A stretch of 64,000 bases of DNA from Nocardia jejuensis NBRC 103114. Its GTDB lineage: Bacteria; Actinomycetota; Actinomycetes; Mycobacteriales; Mycobacteriaceae. A program made the translations under genes and the position numbers. The DNA is taken from positions 1 to 64,000 of the forward strand of contig NZ_BDBU01000050.1 of NCBI RefSeq assembly GCF_001613145.1. The letters run 5' to 3'. The notes below the pieces were generated by a model, which was not told the DNA's origin, did not search any database, and saw only the letters and a list, made by a program, of their open reading frames with translations. Within the stretch, counting starts at the first letter, position 1; every line of letters begins with the position of its first letter. Of the stretch, positions 15,403 through 24,183 are shown piece by piece.

Positions 15403-16902
15403 CTATGCGGCGGCCTCTCGCGTGACGGGTGCGACGGCGCGAGCCCCCCACGCGCACAACAGCATCGCGATCAGCGGCAGGGCCATGGCGGCGGTCAGCG
15501 GCACCGCCTCGGTGAGCCAGCCGATGATGGCCGGGCCCGCGAGAAGTCCCAGATAACCCAGCCCGAACACCCGTGACATATCGGTGGCGGAGCTCCCGGA
15601 CCCCAGATTCCCGGCTGCGGTGAACACCTGGGGAATTCCGCCGGACAGGCCGACCCCGCACAGCGCCCAGCCGGCGAGTGTCACCGGCGCCCAACCGGAT
15701 ACGACGATCAGGGTGAACCCGGCGGCGGCGATCAGGGTTCCCCAGCGCACCACCGCCACCCGCCCGATCCGCGCGCTCACCCGGTCGGCGGCGAAGCGCC
15801 CCAGCGTCATGGTGAGGGAGAAACCGGCGAACGCGAGCCCGGCGGTCCCGTCGTCGACGCCGAGCCGATCCCGCAATTGCAGCGCACTCCAGTCCGCCGC
15901 CACCCCCTCGGCCATCAGCATCGCGAAGGCGATCACCCCCAGCAGCAACACTTCTCGCGGGATCCGCCGCCGCCGTCGTGGTGCGACGGCCGCCCGCACC
16001 CCGAGATCGCCGCTCGGCGCTGCCCCACCCGGGGCTACTCCTACCGGGAGTGCGCCGTCCGCGCTCGTCGCCTCGTCCCGGGCGGTGGATTCCGCGCCTG
16101 GTTCGCTCGTGGCTGCGACAGGTTCGGGGTTGCCGGAGGTGGTGGCGGCGACGGCTTCGTATGCGGTGGTGTCGTGTCGTCCGGAGGTGGCGGTGGAACG
16201 GGCTTCGGAGGTGGTCTCCGGTGCCCCGGAGGTGGGGGTGCCGAGGGTTTCGGACATGACCGTGTCGTGTGGTCCGGTGACGGCGGTGGCAGGAGCCTCG
16301 GATGGGGTTGTGCCCGAGGTGGTTCCGGCCGTGTGGGGCAGCAGCAGGGGTGCGCAGGCGGCCACCACCGCCGCACCCGCGACCGCGGCGGCCGTGAACG
16401 TGAGGTGAATGCTCCAGTCCGCCTTCTGCGCGGCGGAACCGGCGATCGCGCCGACGAGTCCACCGCAGGAGAAGAAGGCGTGGAACGCCGACATGATCGG
16501 ACGGGGGTAGGCGCGCTCGATATGTACGGCCTGGGCGTTCATGGATACGTCGAGACCGCCTACGGCAATGCCGTAGACGGCCAGGGCGAGTGCGAGGGTG
16601 AGCGGCCCGGTGGCGAACCCGAGGCCGATGAGCGAGAGGGACAGCGCCGCCGCGGCGACGGTGGTGAGGGTGCGGCTGCCGAGGCGGTCCGCGAGCGGGC
16701 CCGCCGTCTGCATGCCGGCGATGGCGCAGGCCGCCATGAACAGCAGGAGCATGCCGAGGGCGGCGTGCGACACCCCGGTGCGCTCGGTGATGGCCGGGAT
16801 GTGCACAATCCAGACCGCGGAGAGCATTCCGTTGAGACCGAATATGGCGAACAGGGCGAGGCGTGCACGTCGGACAGCAGGAGCGGGCGTCGCGGCGACC
16901 AT
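15403..16902 (-). CDS. MFS transporter with a long low-complexity central loop
   Basis: This 499-residue, roughly 12-span transporter starts LALFAIFGLNGMLSAVWIVH and has motif A-like AGPLADRLGSRTL. It resembles YbjJ-type MFS proteins, which normally have about 390-400 residues. The excess is a stretch of about 105 residues (about 195-300) between spans 6 and 7. It is made almost entirely of Thr, Ser, Ala, Pro, Gly and Glu and ends in a basic patch RRRRRIPREV just before span 7. By topology this loop is cytoplasmic. The frame stays open throughout, so it looks translated. Substrate is unknown. It ends 57 bases from the convergent MarR gene. Confidence 0.88.
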   Translation of the reverse strand: MVAATPAPAVRRARLALFAIFGLNGMLSAVWIVHIPAITERTGVSHAALGMLLLFMAACAIAGMQTAGPLADRLGSRTLTTVAAAALSLSLIGLGFATGPLTLALALAVYGIAVGGLDVSMNAQAVHIERAYPRPIMSAFHAFFSCGGLVGAIAGSAAQKADWSIHLTFTAAAVAGAAVVAACAPLLLPHTAGTTSGTTPSEAPATAVTGPHDTVMSETLGTPTSGAPETTSEARSTATSGRHDTTAYEAVAATTSGNPEPVAATSEPGAESTARDEATSADGALPVGVAPGGAAPSGDLGVRAAVAPRRRRRIPREVLLLGVIAFAMLMAEGVAADWSALQLRDRLGVDDGTAGLAFAGFSLTMTLGRFAADRVSARIGRVAVVRWGTLIAAAGFTLIVVSGWAPVTLAGWALCGVGLSGGIPQVFTAAGNLGSGSSATDMSRVFGLGYLGLLAGPAIIGWLTEAVPLTAAMALPLIAMLLCAWGARAVAPVTREAAA

Positions 16903-17041
16903 TGATACGACGCTACCGGGTTCCCCGGCATCTCCTGCTCACCACAGCTCTTCGCGGCTTCCTCGACGCTCGAAGGTGTGATCCGAACCTGCTGTACGAC
17001 AACCTGTTTCGTCTTCCATTCTATGCCCGGGCACCGACAGA

Positions 17042-17899
17042 TCAGGCAGCTGTCGTGACCGTCCAGATTCCGGAGATCGCCACGTCCCGGGCGTATTCGG
17101 TGAAGTCCCTCGGCTCGCGGCCCAGCGCCCGGCGCACCCCGTCGCAGACGTGCGAATTACGCCCGTCCAGCACCGTCCCGAACAGGTAGTCCAGCAGGCT
17201 GACCTCATCGGCCGGAACCCCGTACGAGGTCAGCGCGGCGACGAAGTCGGTGCGCGAGATCGGAACGAAGGCGATCTCGCGCCCGGACGCCGCCGCGATC
17301 TCCGCGACGGCCTCGGCGAAGGTCAAACCGCGCGGGCCGGTGAGCTCGTACAGCTGCCCTGCGTGCCCGGTCTCGGTCAGCGCCGCCACCGCCACCTCGG
17401 CGATATCGTCCGCGTGCACGAAGGGTTCGGGCACCTCGCCGTTGGGCAGGGCCACCTCGCCCGCCAGGATGAAATCGGTGAACGCGCCCTCGCTGAAGTT
17501 CTGCGCGAACCACGAGCACCGCACGATCGTCCACTCCAGGCCCGAATCCTGAACGATCCCTTCGCATTCGAGGGCCTCGGGTTCGCCGCGACCCGACAGC
17601 AGCACGATGCGCCGCACCCCGGCCGCGACCGCCTGCGCGGTGAACGCCTTGATGTCGGCGGGCGCGCTGGGCACGGCCAGATCGGGCTGGTAGGCGAGAT
17701 ACACCGCGTCGATTCCGGCCAGTGCTCCCGACCAGGTGCCGCGATCGGTCCAGTCGAAGGGGATCTCGGCCGAGCGCGACCCCACGCGGATCTCGACGCC
17801 GAGGCTGTTCAGTCCGGCTGCCACCCGGCTCCCGGTTTTACCGGTTCCGCCCAGGACCAGGACGGTGTTTTCGCTGTTCGCACTGCGTTCGTTCGTCAT
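17042..17899 (-). CDS. NmrA-like NAD(P)-binding reductase/epimerase-type protein
   Basis: This 285-residue protein starts at ATG 17899 (MTNERSANSENTVLVLGGTG). The dinucleotide motif GGTGKTGSRVAAGL near 16-29 is the GxxGxxG of atypical SDRs. DAVYLAYQPDL, RRIVLLSGRGE and WTIVRCSWFAQNFSEGAF (the NmrA-family substrate strand) follow in order, and FVHADDIAEVAVAALTE is conserved. There is no YxxxK catalytic pair, as in NmrA and quinone-reductase QOR2-like sensors. It may reduce a quinone or sense NADP(H). It is divergent from the AraC gene 75 bases away, which probably controls it. Confidence 0.88.
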   Translation of the reverse strand: MTNERSANSENTVLVLGGTGKTGSRVAAGLNSLGVEIRVGSRSAEIPFDWTDRGTWSGALAGIDAVYLAYQPDLAVPSAPADIKAFTAQAVAAGVRRIVLLSGRGEPEALECEGIVQDSGLEWTIVRCSWFAQNFSEGAFTDFILAGEVALPNGEVPEPFVHADDIAEVAVAALTETGHAGQLYELTGPRGLTFAEAVAEIAAASGREIAFVPISRTDFVAALTSYGVPADEVSLLDYLFGTVLDGRNSHVCDGVRRALGREPRDFTEYARDVAISGIWTVTTAA

Positions 17900-17973
17900 G
17901 AGACAAGTACACCGAGTTACGGTGAGATCAAACATGGTTGAGAAGCGCGCGCACATTTGCCATCGTCTTGGGT

Positions 17974-18930
17974 ATGGATGCGCTGGCCAGTCTGCTCGAA
18001 GGACCGCGCGCGCGGTCCGCGTTCGTCATGCGAACGTCGTTCGACCCACCCTGGTCCATGCGTATCCAGGACGAAGCGCCGCTGGCCCTGGTGGCGGTGG
18101 TGCGCGGCGGCGGCTGGGTGGTTCCGGACCCCAAGGGCGGTAAGCAGTCCCCGCCGCGGCAACTGCGCGCCGGGGATATCGCGCTGTTCCGCGGTCCCGA
18201 CCACTACATCATCGCCGACGACCCGGCCACCGCGCCGCAGGTGATCATCCATCCCGGCCAGATCACCACCACGGTGGAGGGCGAGGTGCTCTGTGAGGCA
18301 CTGAGTCTGGGCATTCGCAACTGGGGCGACAACACCGATGCCGAATCCGTTCTGGTGGTGGGCGTGTACGAGCAGGAGTCCGCGGCCAGCCGCCGGCTGC
18401 TGCGCGCGCTGCCTCCGGTCACGATCCTCGGGCGCGGCGAAATCGATTCCCGCGTAGTGGATCTGCTGGTCGACGAGTCCGCCAAGGATCTGCCCGCCCA
18501 GGGCGCGATGCTGGACCGCCTGCTGGATCTGCTGCTCATCGCTACCCTGCGTGCCTGGTTCTCCCGGGCGGACGCGCCCGCCTGGTATCACGCCTACGGC
18601 GATCCGCTGGTCGGCAAGGCCCTGCGCCTCATGCAGCACAATCCCGCGCACGCGTGGACCGTCGCCTCGCTGGCCACCGAGGTCGGCGTCTCCCGCGCGG
18701 CCCTGGCCCGGCGCTTCACCGAGTTGGTCGGCGAGCCCCCGATGGCGTTTCTCACCGACTGGCGACTAGCCCTGGCGGCGGACCTGCTGCACGAGTCCGA
18801 CGCCACCCTCGAATCCATTGCCCGCCGGGTCGGCTACGGCAGCGCCTTCGCGCTCAGCACCGCGTTCAAGCGGCACTACGGCATCAGCCCGCGCGATCAC
18901 CGCAACGCCCCCGACCAGCGCACCGCCTGA
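17974..18930 (+). CDS. AraC-family regulator with cupin-type sensor domain
   Basis: This 318-residue protein starts at ATG 17974 (MDALASLLEGPRARS). The N-terminal cupin_6-like domain (about 1-190) has FVMRTSFDPPWSMRI and LRAGDIALFRGPDHYIIAD. The C-terminal AraC domain carries both helix-turn-helices: TVASLATEVGVSRAALARRF and LESIARRVGYGSAFALSTAF, followed by KRHYGISPRDHR. Regulators of this cupin_6 AraC subgroup typically sit divergent from an oxidoreductase gene, as here with the NmrA-like gene. The inducer is unknown. Confidence 0.93.
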   Translation: MDALASLLEGPRARSAFVMRTSFDPPWSMRIQDEAPLALVAVVRGGGWVVPDPKGGKQSPPRQLRAGDIALFRGPDHYIIADDPATAPQVIIHPGQITTTVEGEVLCEALSLGIRNWGDNTDAESVLVVGVYEQESAASRRLLRALPPVTILGRGEIDSRVVDLLVDESAKDLPAQGAMLDRLLDLLLIATLRAWFSRADAPAWYHAYGDPLVGKALRLMQHNPAHAWTVASLATEVGVSRAALARRFTELVGEPPMAFLTDWRLALAADLLHESDATLESIARRVGYGSAFALSTAFKRHYGISPRDHRNAPDQRTA

Positions 18931-18968
18931 GGGCGAACGATTCACCGCCACCCACTATCGTCGGCGGT

Positions 18969-19409
18969 GTGACGAAGGATCTGGATTACCCGGTGCTCTG
19001 GCCCGTGCCGACGCGCTGGGCGGACAACGACCACTACGGCCATGTCAACAACGTGACCTACTACTCCTACTTCGACACGGCCGTGAACGCGTGGCTGATC
19101 CACGCCACCGGCACCGATATCCGGGACCTACCCGCTATCGGCGTGGTGGCCCAGACCTCCTGCAACTTCCTGGGGTCGATCACCTTCCCGGATCTGCTGC
19201 GGGTCGGCATTCGGATCGCCCGGCTCGGCAACTCCAGCATCAGCTATGACCTCGCCATCTTCCGGGACACCGGCGAGGCCCTGGAACTGGCCGCCACCGG
19301 CACCTTCGTGCATGTCTACGTCGATGACGAGAGCCGCAAGCCGGTCGCCATTCCCGAGGTCATCCGCCTCGCCGCCGAACCGCTCGTGATCCAGCCCGCC
19401 GAGGACTGA
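18969..19409 (+). CDS. 4HBT-family acyl-CoA thioesterase
   Basis: This 146-residue protein starts at GTG 18969 (VTKDLDYPVLWPVPTRWADN); the same frame is open further upstream but overlaps the AraC gene. The hot-dog thioesterase signature is TRWADNDHYGHVNNVTYYSYFD, with the catalytic Asp of the WADND pattern, followed by a central helix and TCNFLGSI-type strands. It hydrolyses an acyl-CoA or reshapes acyl pools; chain preference is unknown. It lies 38 bases after the AraC gene, in the same direction. Confidence 0.92.
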   Translation: MTKDLDYPVLWPVPTRWADNDHYGHVNNVTYYSYFDTAVNAWLIHATGTDIRDLPAIGVVAQTSCNFLGSITFPDLLRVGIRIARLGNSSISYDLAIFRDTGEALELAATGTFVHVYVDDESRKPVAIPEVIRLAAEPLVIQPAED

Positions 19410-19462
19410 GTCGCGCTCGGCGGCACGGCAGTTCATCGCGGCAAGCTCGGTCGTAGAACGAA

Positions 19463-19493
19463 CCGCACACCCCGTGAATCACGGAGTGTGCGG
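19463..19493. terminator. Bidirectional terminator between thioesterase and bkdC
   Basis: A hairpin of 8+5 base pairs with one internal mismatch (CCGCACAC...GTGTGCGG, inner CCGTG/CACGG, loop AAT) lies between the two convergent genes. Confidence 0.75.
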
Positions 19494-19518
19494 AGTTGTT
19501 CCGGGGTCGTGCGGTCGT

Positions 19519-20994
19519 TCAGACCCGGCCGAGCAGGGTGAGCGGATCCTCCAGCAGCGCGGCGATGCTGGCCAGGAAGCGCGAACCCTGTTCGCCGTCG
19601 ATCAGGCGATGATCGAAGCTCAGGCCCAGCGTGGTGACCCAGCGGACCGTGAGTTCGTCGCGATGGACCCAGGGCCGCTTGCGGATCGAGCCCAGGCACA
19701 GGATCGCGGCCTCGTTCGGATTCACCAGGGGCACACCGGTGTCCACACCGAAGACGCCGACATTGGTGATGGTGAGGGTGCCACCGGTCAGATCGGCCGG
19801 AGTGGCGGCCCCGGATCGGGCCACATCGGCGACCCGGGCGATCTCCTGGCAGAGTTCGCGCAGTGTCATCGTCTGCGCCTCTTTGAGATTGGGGACCAGT
19901 AACCCGCGTTCGCTCGCCACCGCGATGCCGAGATTGACGTAGTGCTTGGTGAGGATCTGCTGATTCGTCTCGTCCCAGAAGGAGTTGATCTCCGGGAATT
20001 CGGTGACCGCCACCAGGGCCGCCTTGGCGACCAGCGCCAGCGGGGTGAGGCTCAGACCCGCGAAGGTCGGTGTGGCGCGCAGATGATCGAGCAACTCCAT
20101 GGAACCGGTGAAATCGGTGGTCACGAAGGTGCTGGCCTGCGGAATGTGCTGAGCGCTCGCACTCATGGCGGCCGCGGTGCGCTTGCGGATTCCGGCGATG
20201 GGGACTCGCGATTCCCGGCCCGCGGGCACCGATCGCACCGTGCTCACGGCCGTATGCTCGGGTGTCACCGGCGGGGCGGTGTGGATCGGAATATGATCCG
20301 CGCCAAGGTATTCCCGGGGTGCGCTCTCGTGCTGTGCGCCGTGCAGATCGGTCACGGTGACCGCGCCCTGTGGGCCCGAACCCGTCACCGCCGCGAGATC
20401 GACGCCGATCTCACGGGCGAGTCGCCGCGCGCCTGGCGTGGCCGAGGCCCGGCCCGAGGGCGGCAGCCGCCGGCCCAGATCGTCTGCGGGGGAGCGGGTA
20501 CCGGCATCGCGCGCCACGCGGGCCCGCCGGGAGACCGGTTCGCTGTCCGGGCCGTATCCGACCAGGACCGACCGGCGTTCGGCCGGCGGCTCCTCGGCCA
20601 TCGCCGAGGACGCGTTCATGTCGTCGGTGATGCCGCCGGTTCCGGCCGGCGCGGCCGTGTGCCTGTGCGACGCGGCCGTGTTTCCGTGCGACGCGTCGGT
20701 GTTCCTGTCCGGCGCGTCGGTGTTTCTGTGCGACGCGTCGGTGGCCGTGCCGATCCGGATCAGCGGCGCACCGACCAGCACCGTCTCCCCGGGCTGCGCC
20801 AGCAACTCCAGGACCGTCCCCACATACGGGCTCGGTAGCGCCACCTGCGCTTTCGCGGTCTCCACCTCCGCGATCACCTGGTTCAATTCCACCTGATCGC
20901 CGACTTGCACTGTCCACGACACCAATTCGGCATCGGCTAAGCCCTCGCCGAGATCCGGCAGCCGGAATTCCATTACCTGACGCTGATCTTCCAC
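19519..20994 (-). CDS. bkdC: Branched-chain 2-oxoacid dehydrogenase E2 (dihydrolipoyl acyltransferase)
   Basis: This 491-residue protein starts at GTG 20994 behind GGAGGA. Domains in order: a lipoyl domain (about 8-84) with the lipoyl-lysine loop VETAKAQV (K48); a linker; a peripheral-subunit-binding domain around 185-215 with ATPGARRLAREIGVDLAAV; and a catalytic acyltransferase domain from about 260, ending in SFDHRLIDG with the catalytic His near 462. The first linker contains four to five copies of a seven-residue unit (for example SHRNTDA) encoded by a 21-base repeat. It is the last gene of bkdA-bkdB-bkdC, 23 bases after bkdB. E2 moves acyl groups from E1 to CoA; E3 is not in this window. 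Confidence 0.95.
   Translation of the reverse strand: MEDQRQVMEFRLPDLGEGLADAELVSWTVQVGDQVELNQVIAEVETAKAQVALPSPYVGTVLELLAQPGETVLVGAPLIRIGTATDASHRNTDAPDRNTDASHGNTAASHRHTAAPAGTGGITDDMNASSAMAEEPPAERRSVLVGYGPDSEPVSRRARVARDAGTRSPADDLGRRLPPSGRASATPGARRLAREIGVDLAAVTGSGPQGAVTVTDLHGAQHESAPREYLGADHIPIHTAPPVTPEHTAVSTVRSVPAGRESRVPIAGIRKRTAAAMSASAQHIPQASTFVTTDFTGSMELLDHLRATPTFAGLSLTPLALVAKAALVAVTEFPEINSFWDETNQQILTKHYVNLGIAVASERGLLVPNLKEAQTMTLRELCQEIARVADVARSGAATPADLTGGTLTITNVGVFGVDTGVPLVNPNEAAILCLGSIRKRPWVHRDELTVRWVTTLGLSFDHRLIDGEQGSRFLASIAALLEDPLTLLGRV
20650..20753. repeat. 21-base tandem repeat encoding the bkdC linker
   Basis: Five head-to-tail copies of a 21-base unit begin at 20650, 20671, 20692, 20713 and 20734 (the last slightly short), each starting CGCGKCSGTG. 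The period is seven codons, so copy-number change would preserve the reading frame. Confidence 0.85.
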
Positions 20995-21017
20995 CGTGCT
21001 TCCTCCGTGCGTGACCG

Positions 21018-22001
21018 TTAAGCGGCGAGCGTGCGATCGACCGCGGCGAGAATGCGGTCGGGGTCGGGCAGGTGGTGCCGCTCGAGTTTAGCGGGGGGAT
21101 AGGGGATGTCGAAGCCACCGACTCGCAAGATGGGTGCTTCCAATTCGTAGAAGCAGCGTTCGGTGATGCGCGCGGCGATTTCCGCGCCGAGTCCGCCGAA
21201 TACGGGCGCCTCGTGCACGATGACCAATCGACCAGTTTTGCGGACCGAGGTTTCGATCGTGTCGAAATCGATGGGCGAGAGGCTGCGCAGATCGATCACC
21301 TCCAGCGAATGCCCTTCCGCGGCCGCGATATCGGCGGCGGTGAGCGCGGTCGCGACGGTGCCGCCGTAGGCGACGACGGTGGCGTCCTCGCCGCTGGTAC
21401 AGACCCTGGCCCGATCCAGCGCGAGCCCGCCGTCCCGGTCCAGCAGGTCGAAATCGACCTCCGCCTTGTCCCAGTACCGGCGCTTGGGCTCGAAGAAGAT
21501 CACCGGATCGTCCAGCGAGACGGCTTGGCGGATCATCAGATACGCGTCGGCGGGATTGCTCGGTGATACCACACGAAGTCCCGCCGTATGCGCGAAATAC
21601 GCTTCGGGAGATTCGGAATGGTGTTCCACCGATCCGATGCCGCCGCCGAACGGAATGCGGATGGTGATGGGAGTGGTCACCTTTCCGCCCGTCCGATAGT
21701 GAATCTTCGCGACCTGGCAGACGATCTGATCGAATGCCGGATACACGAATCCGTCGAACTGGATTTCACATACCGGGCGCAGGCCGCGCAGCGCCATTCC
21801 GAAAGCCGTTCCGATGATTCCGGATTCGGCCAGCGGCGTGTCGATGACGCGGTTGTTGCCGAAATCCTTCTGCAGCGTGTCGGTCACGCGGAAGACGCCG
21901 CCGAGCCGGCCGATGTCCTCACCCATGAGCACGACCTTGGGATCGTCCTCCAGAGCACGGCGCAGTCCGCGGTTGAGCGCGCCGGAGAATGTCGTCTTCA
22001 T
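21018..22001 (-). CDS. bkdB: Branched-chain 2-oxoacid dehydrogenase E1 beta
   Basis: This 327-residue protein starts at ATG 22001 (MKTTFSGALNRGLRRALEDD), four bases inside the bkdA 3' end. Family strands are LMGEDIGRLGGVFRVTDTLQ (which holds the TPP-contact Glu), TPLAESGIIGTAFGMALRG, FGGGIGSVEHHSESPEAYF and VIFFEPKRRYW, in normal order. The transketolase C domain ends with VGGFDIPYPPAKLE. IPFGGGIGSVEHH is characteristic of branched-chain rather than pyruvate E1 beta. It is translationally coupled to bkdA. Confidence 0.96.
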   Translation of the reverse strand: MKTTFSGALNRGLRRALEDDPKVVLMGEDIGRLGGVFRVTDTLQKDFGNNRVIDTPLAESGIIGTAFGMALRGLRPVCEIQFDGFVYPAFDQIVCQVAKIHYRTGGKVTTPITIRIPFGGGIGSVEHHSESPEAYFAHTAGLRVVSPSNPADAYLMIRQAVSLDDPVIFFEPKRRYWDKAEVDFDLLDRDGGLALDRARVCTSGEDATVVAYGGTVATALTAADIAAAEGHSLEVIDLRSLSPIDFDTIETSVRKTGRLVIVHEAPVFGGLGAEIAARITERCFYELEAPILRVGGFDIPYPPAKLERHHLPDPDRILAAVDRTLAA

Positions 22002-23077
22002 GACTGCACTCCCTCCAGATGGGCCGCGTAGGCGCGGCGTTCTTCCTCGATCAGCGGATGCGGGGTGGCGTAGACGTGATCGAAGAGCCGGCTCGGTTCC
22101 GGATCGGCCATGCCGAGGGTCGCCGAGCGCAGCCGGGCGGCGACCTCGTCGGCGCGCACCACGACCGCCTGCTGGAAGTCGCTGTCCCACAGTCCCTCCC
22201 GCTCCAGCAGGCGGCGGATGCGATCGATCGGATCGCGGCGCTGCCAGAGCTCGAGTTCGGCGGCGGTGCGGTAGCGGGTCGGATCGTCGGCGGTGGTGTG
22301 CGGGCCCATCCGATAGGTGATGGCCTCGATGAAGGACGGGCCGCCGCCGGCCCGGGCTCGGATGAGGGCCTGCCGGGTGGCGGCCAGGACCGCGAGCACG
22401 TCGTTGCCGTCGACCTGAATGCTCGGGATGCCGTATCCGAGGGCGCGAGCGGCGATCGGCGTGGCGCTCTGCACGCGCACCGGCGCGCTGATCGCCCAGT
22501 GATTGTTCTGGCAGAAGAACACCACCGGCGCGCTCCAGGAGGCGGCGAAGCCCAGCGCCTCGGCGATATCGCCCTGGCTGGTGGCGCCGTCGCCGAAGTA
22601 GGCGATGGTGGCGATCTCCGAGCCCTCGAGATGGGCGGCGTAGGCGTAGCCGGTGGCATGCAGGCCCTGCGCGCCGACCACGATGTTCGGATTGGTCATC
22701 CTGACCTCGTCCGCGTCCCAGCAGTAGTGGGCGTTACCGCGCCACAGCCGGGTCATGTCCTCGGGCCGCACACCCCGGCAGTAGGCGACGCCGGCCTCGC
22801 GATAGCTGCAGAACGCGTAGTCGTCCGCGTGCAGCGCGTGCGCGGAGCCGATCTGCGCGGCCTCCTGGCCGAGCAGGGGCGGCCACAGTCCCAGCTGGCC
22901 CTGGCGTTGCAGGGCGGTTGCCTCGGTGTCTATCCGGCGGGCCACGGTCATATCGGTGAACAGGGCGCGCAGGCGGTCGGCGTCGACATCCGCGACCAGC
23001 GGGCCGTAGATCTTGTCGAGTACGCGGCAGCCGTCGGGCTGCACGAGCTGGACCGGATAGGTGTTTTTCTCGGGCAT
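21998..23077 (-). CDS. bkdA: Branched-chain 2-oxoacid dehydrogenase E1 alpha
   Basis: This 359-residue protein starts at ATG 23077 (MPEKNTYPVQLVQPDG), preceded by GAGGAGG. The thiamine-diphosphate motif begins FGDGATSQGDIAEALGFA and closes with CQNNHWAIS; the phosphorylation-loop homologue YRMGPHTTADDPTRYR is typical of BCKDH E1 alpha. QLGLWPPLLGQEAAQIGSA is conserved. With BkdB and BkdC it decarboxylates the 2-oxoacids of valine, leucine and isoleucine to acyl-CoAs, feeding both degradation and, in actinobacteria, branched fatty-acid primers. The divergent Lrp/AsnC gene at 23257 is the probable regulator. Confidence 0.96.
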   Translation of the reverse strand: MPEKNTYPVQLVQPDGCRVLDKIYGPLVADVDADRLRALFTDMTVARRIDTEATALQRQGQLGLWPPLLGQEAAQIGSAHALHADDYAFCSYREAGVAYCRGVRPEDMTRLWRGNAHYCWDADEVRMTNPNIVVGAQGLHATGYAYAAHLEGSEIATIAYFGDGATSQGDIAEALGFAASWSAPVVFFCQNNHWAISAPVRVQSATPIAARALGYGIPSIQVDGNDVLAVLAATRQALIRARAGGGPSFIEAITYRMGPHTTADDPTRYRTAAELELWQRRDPIDRIRRLLEREGLWDSDFQQAVVVRADEVAARLRSATLGMADPEPSRLFDHVYATPHPLIEEERRAYAAHLEGVQS

Positions 23078-23256
23078 GGGTATCGCCTCCTCGAACACCG
23101 GGTGCACCGGCATCGCCCCGGGATCGTGTCCCATGACGAGCGGTATGTGTCCTACACCACATAGCATCCTCCCTTAAGCGATATGTGCAAGTCTCGACAC
23201 TCGAACTGAGCAGAATGCTCGGTCGGGCCGCGTGTCTGAATGTCATACTGATCCGC

Positions 23257-23781
23257 ATGAGCAGCAGGGAACCGGTTGCCGGGCCGGTCGACGTCACCGA
23301 TGCCAGGCTGTTGCTGGAGCTGGTCGCCAACCCCCGCGCGACCGGTGTCGAGCTCGCCGCCCGCCTCGGTCTGTCCCGCAATACCGTGCAGGCCAGACTC
23401 GCGCGCTGGGAGGCGAACGGCATGCTCGCGAGCGTCGAACGCCGCGTGGAACCCCGGGCTCTGGGCTACCCGCTGGCAGCCTTCGTCGCCGTCGTGGTGG
23501 ACCAGCATCGACTGGACTCCGTGGTCGCCGCGCTCGCGGAGATCCCCGAGGTCACCGAGGTCTGCGGCACCACCGGCCCGACCGACCTGATCGCCCGGGT
23601 GGTGGCTCAGGATGCCGACGACCTGTACCGCGTCGCCGGTTCGATCCTGGAGATCCGGGGCGTCGAGCGCACGAATATGTCGCTCATCATGCGTTCGCTG
23701 GTCGGTCCCCGGACCACCCCGCTGCTGGACCGCCTGATCCAGCAGAGCGGGACCCCGCGTTCCGCCCCTGAGCAGGACTGA
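23257..23781 (+). CDS. bkdR: Lrp/AsnC-family regulator of bkd (BkdR-like)
   Basis: This 174-residue protein starts at ATG 23257 (MSSREPVAGPVDVTDARLLL); the open frame runs further upstream but into promoter sequence. The helix-turn-helix is ATGVELAARLGLSRNTVQAR, followed by LARWEANGMLASVERRVEP. The C-terminal RAM domain shows AAFVAVVVDQHR, VTEVCGTTGPTDLIARVVAQ and ILEIRGVERTNMSLIM. It is divergent from bkdABC (179-base gap), the standard place for BkdR, which responds to branched-chain amino acids. Ligand and mode of control are inferred from this context. Confidence 0.92.
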   Translation: MSSREPVAGPVDVTDARLLLELVANPRATGVELAARLGLSRNTVQARLARWEANGMLASVERRVEPRALGYPLAAFVAVVVDQHRLDSVVAALAEIPEVTEVCGTTGPTDLIARVVAQDADDLYRVAGSILEIRGVERTNMSLIMRSLVGPRTTPLLDRLIQQSGTPRSAPEQD

Positions 23782-23868
23782 CCGACCGGCCGCCGTGCGC
23801 GACCCGCGGTCCACGTGCCGGGCCGGACTGACCGACCGGCTGTCGTGCGCGACCCGTGATCCATGCGC
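23775..23868. repeat. Imperfect 50-base tandem duplication
   Basis: The segment starting GGACTGACCGACCGGC at 23775 recurs at 23825, with about 40 of the 50 bases clearly alike, including TGCGCGACCCG. The first copy begins in the last codons of the Lrp-type gene; the second is intergenic. Confidence 0.75.
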
Positions 23869-24183
23869 GCCCGGACCGGAGTGGATGGCCCGTTGACGAT
23901 CGCTCCGAGATCCGGCCCATCTGCCCGCCCGGAGTGAGGCCCGCAGCCCGCCAGGTGGCGCCCGGCACCGCCGTCGCGAGGCGGTCGATTCCGGACTCGC
24001 TCTGCCCTGTTTCGGGTGTGGAGCTTGTATTCGAGCGGGTGGTTGTGCACGAGGTTGTGCGGTGCTTCGCAGGGTGGGTGGCGGGTTCGCCTCGGCGGAT
24101 GGTGCCGGGTGTGGCGCGAATTCAGTCCAGTTTCGGTGGATTGGCTGGCGACCCCGGGGGCACTGGACCGGGACGATGGCGCG
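23782..24183. other. Intergenic region with no recognised gene
   Basis: This 402-base gap holds the second copy of the 50-base duplication and then GC-rich sequence without a plausible coding frame. The BenE-like gene's frame is open back to 24016, but the extra 56 residues are Trp/Arg/Gly-rich and unlike a transporter N-terminus. Confidence 0.5.

Noticed and set aside
15877..16905. Long Gly/Arg-rich forward ORF opposite the MFS gene
   Set aside because: It mirrors the MFS transporter's low-complexity loop and spans; composition is a codon-bias artefact.
21018..22190. bkdB start at 22190
   Set aside because: The extra 63 residues are Arg/Gly-rich and overlap bkdA; the ATG at 22001 begins with the family N-terminus and overlaps the bkdA end by four bases.
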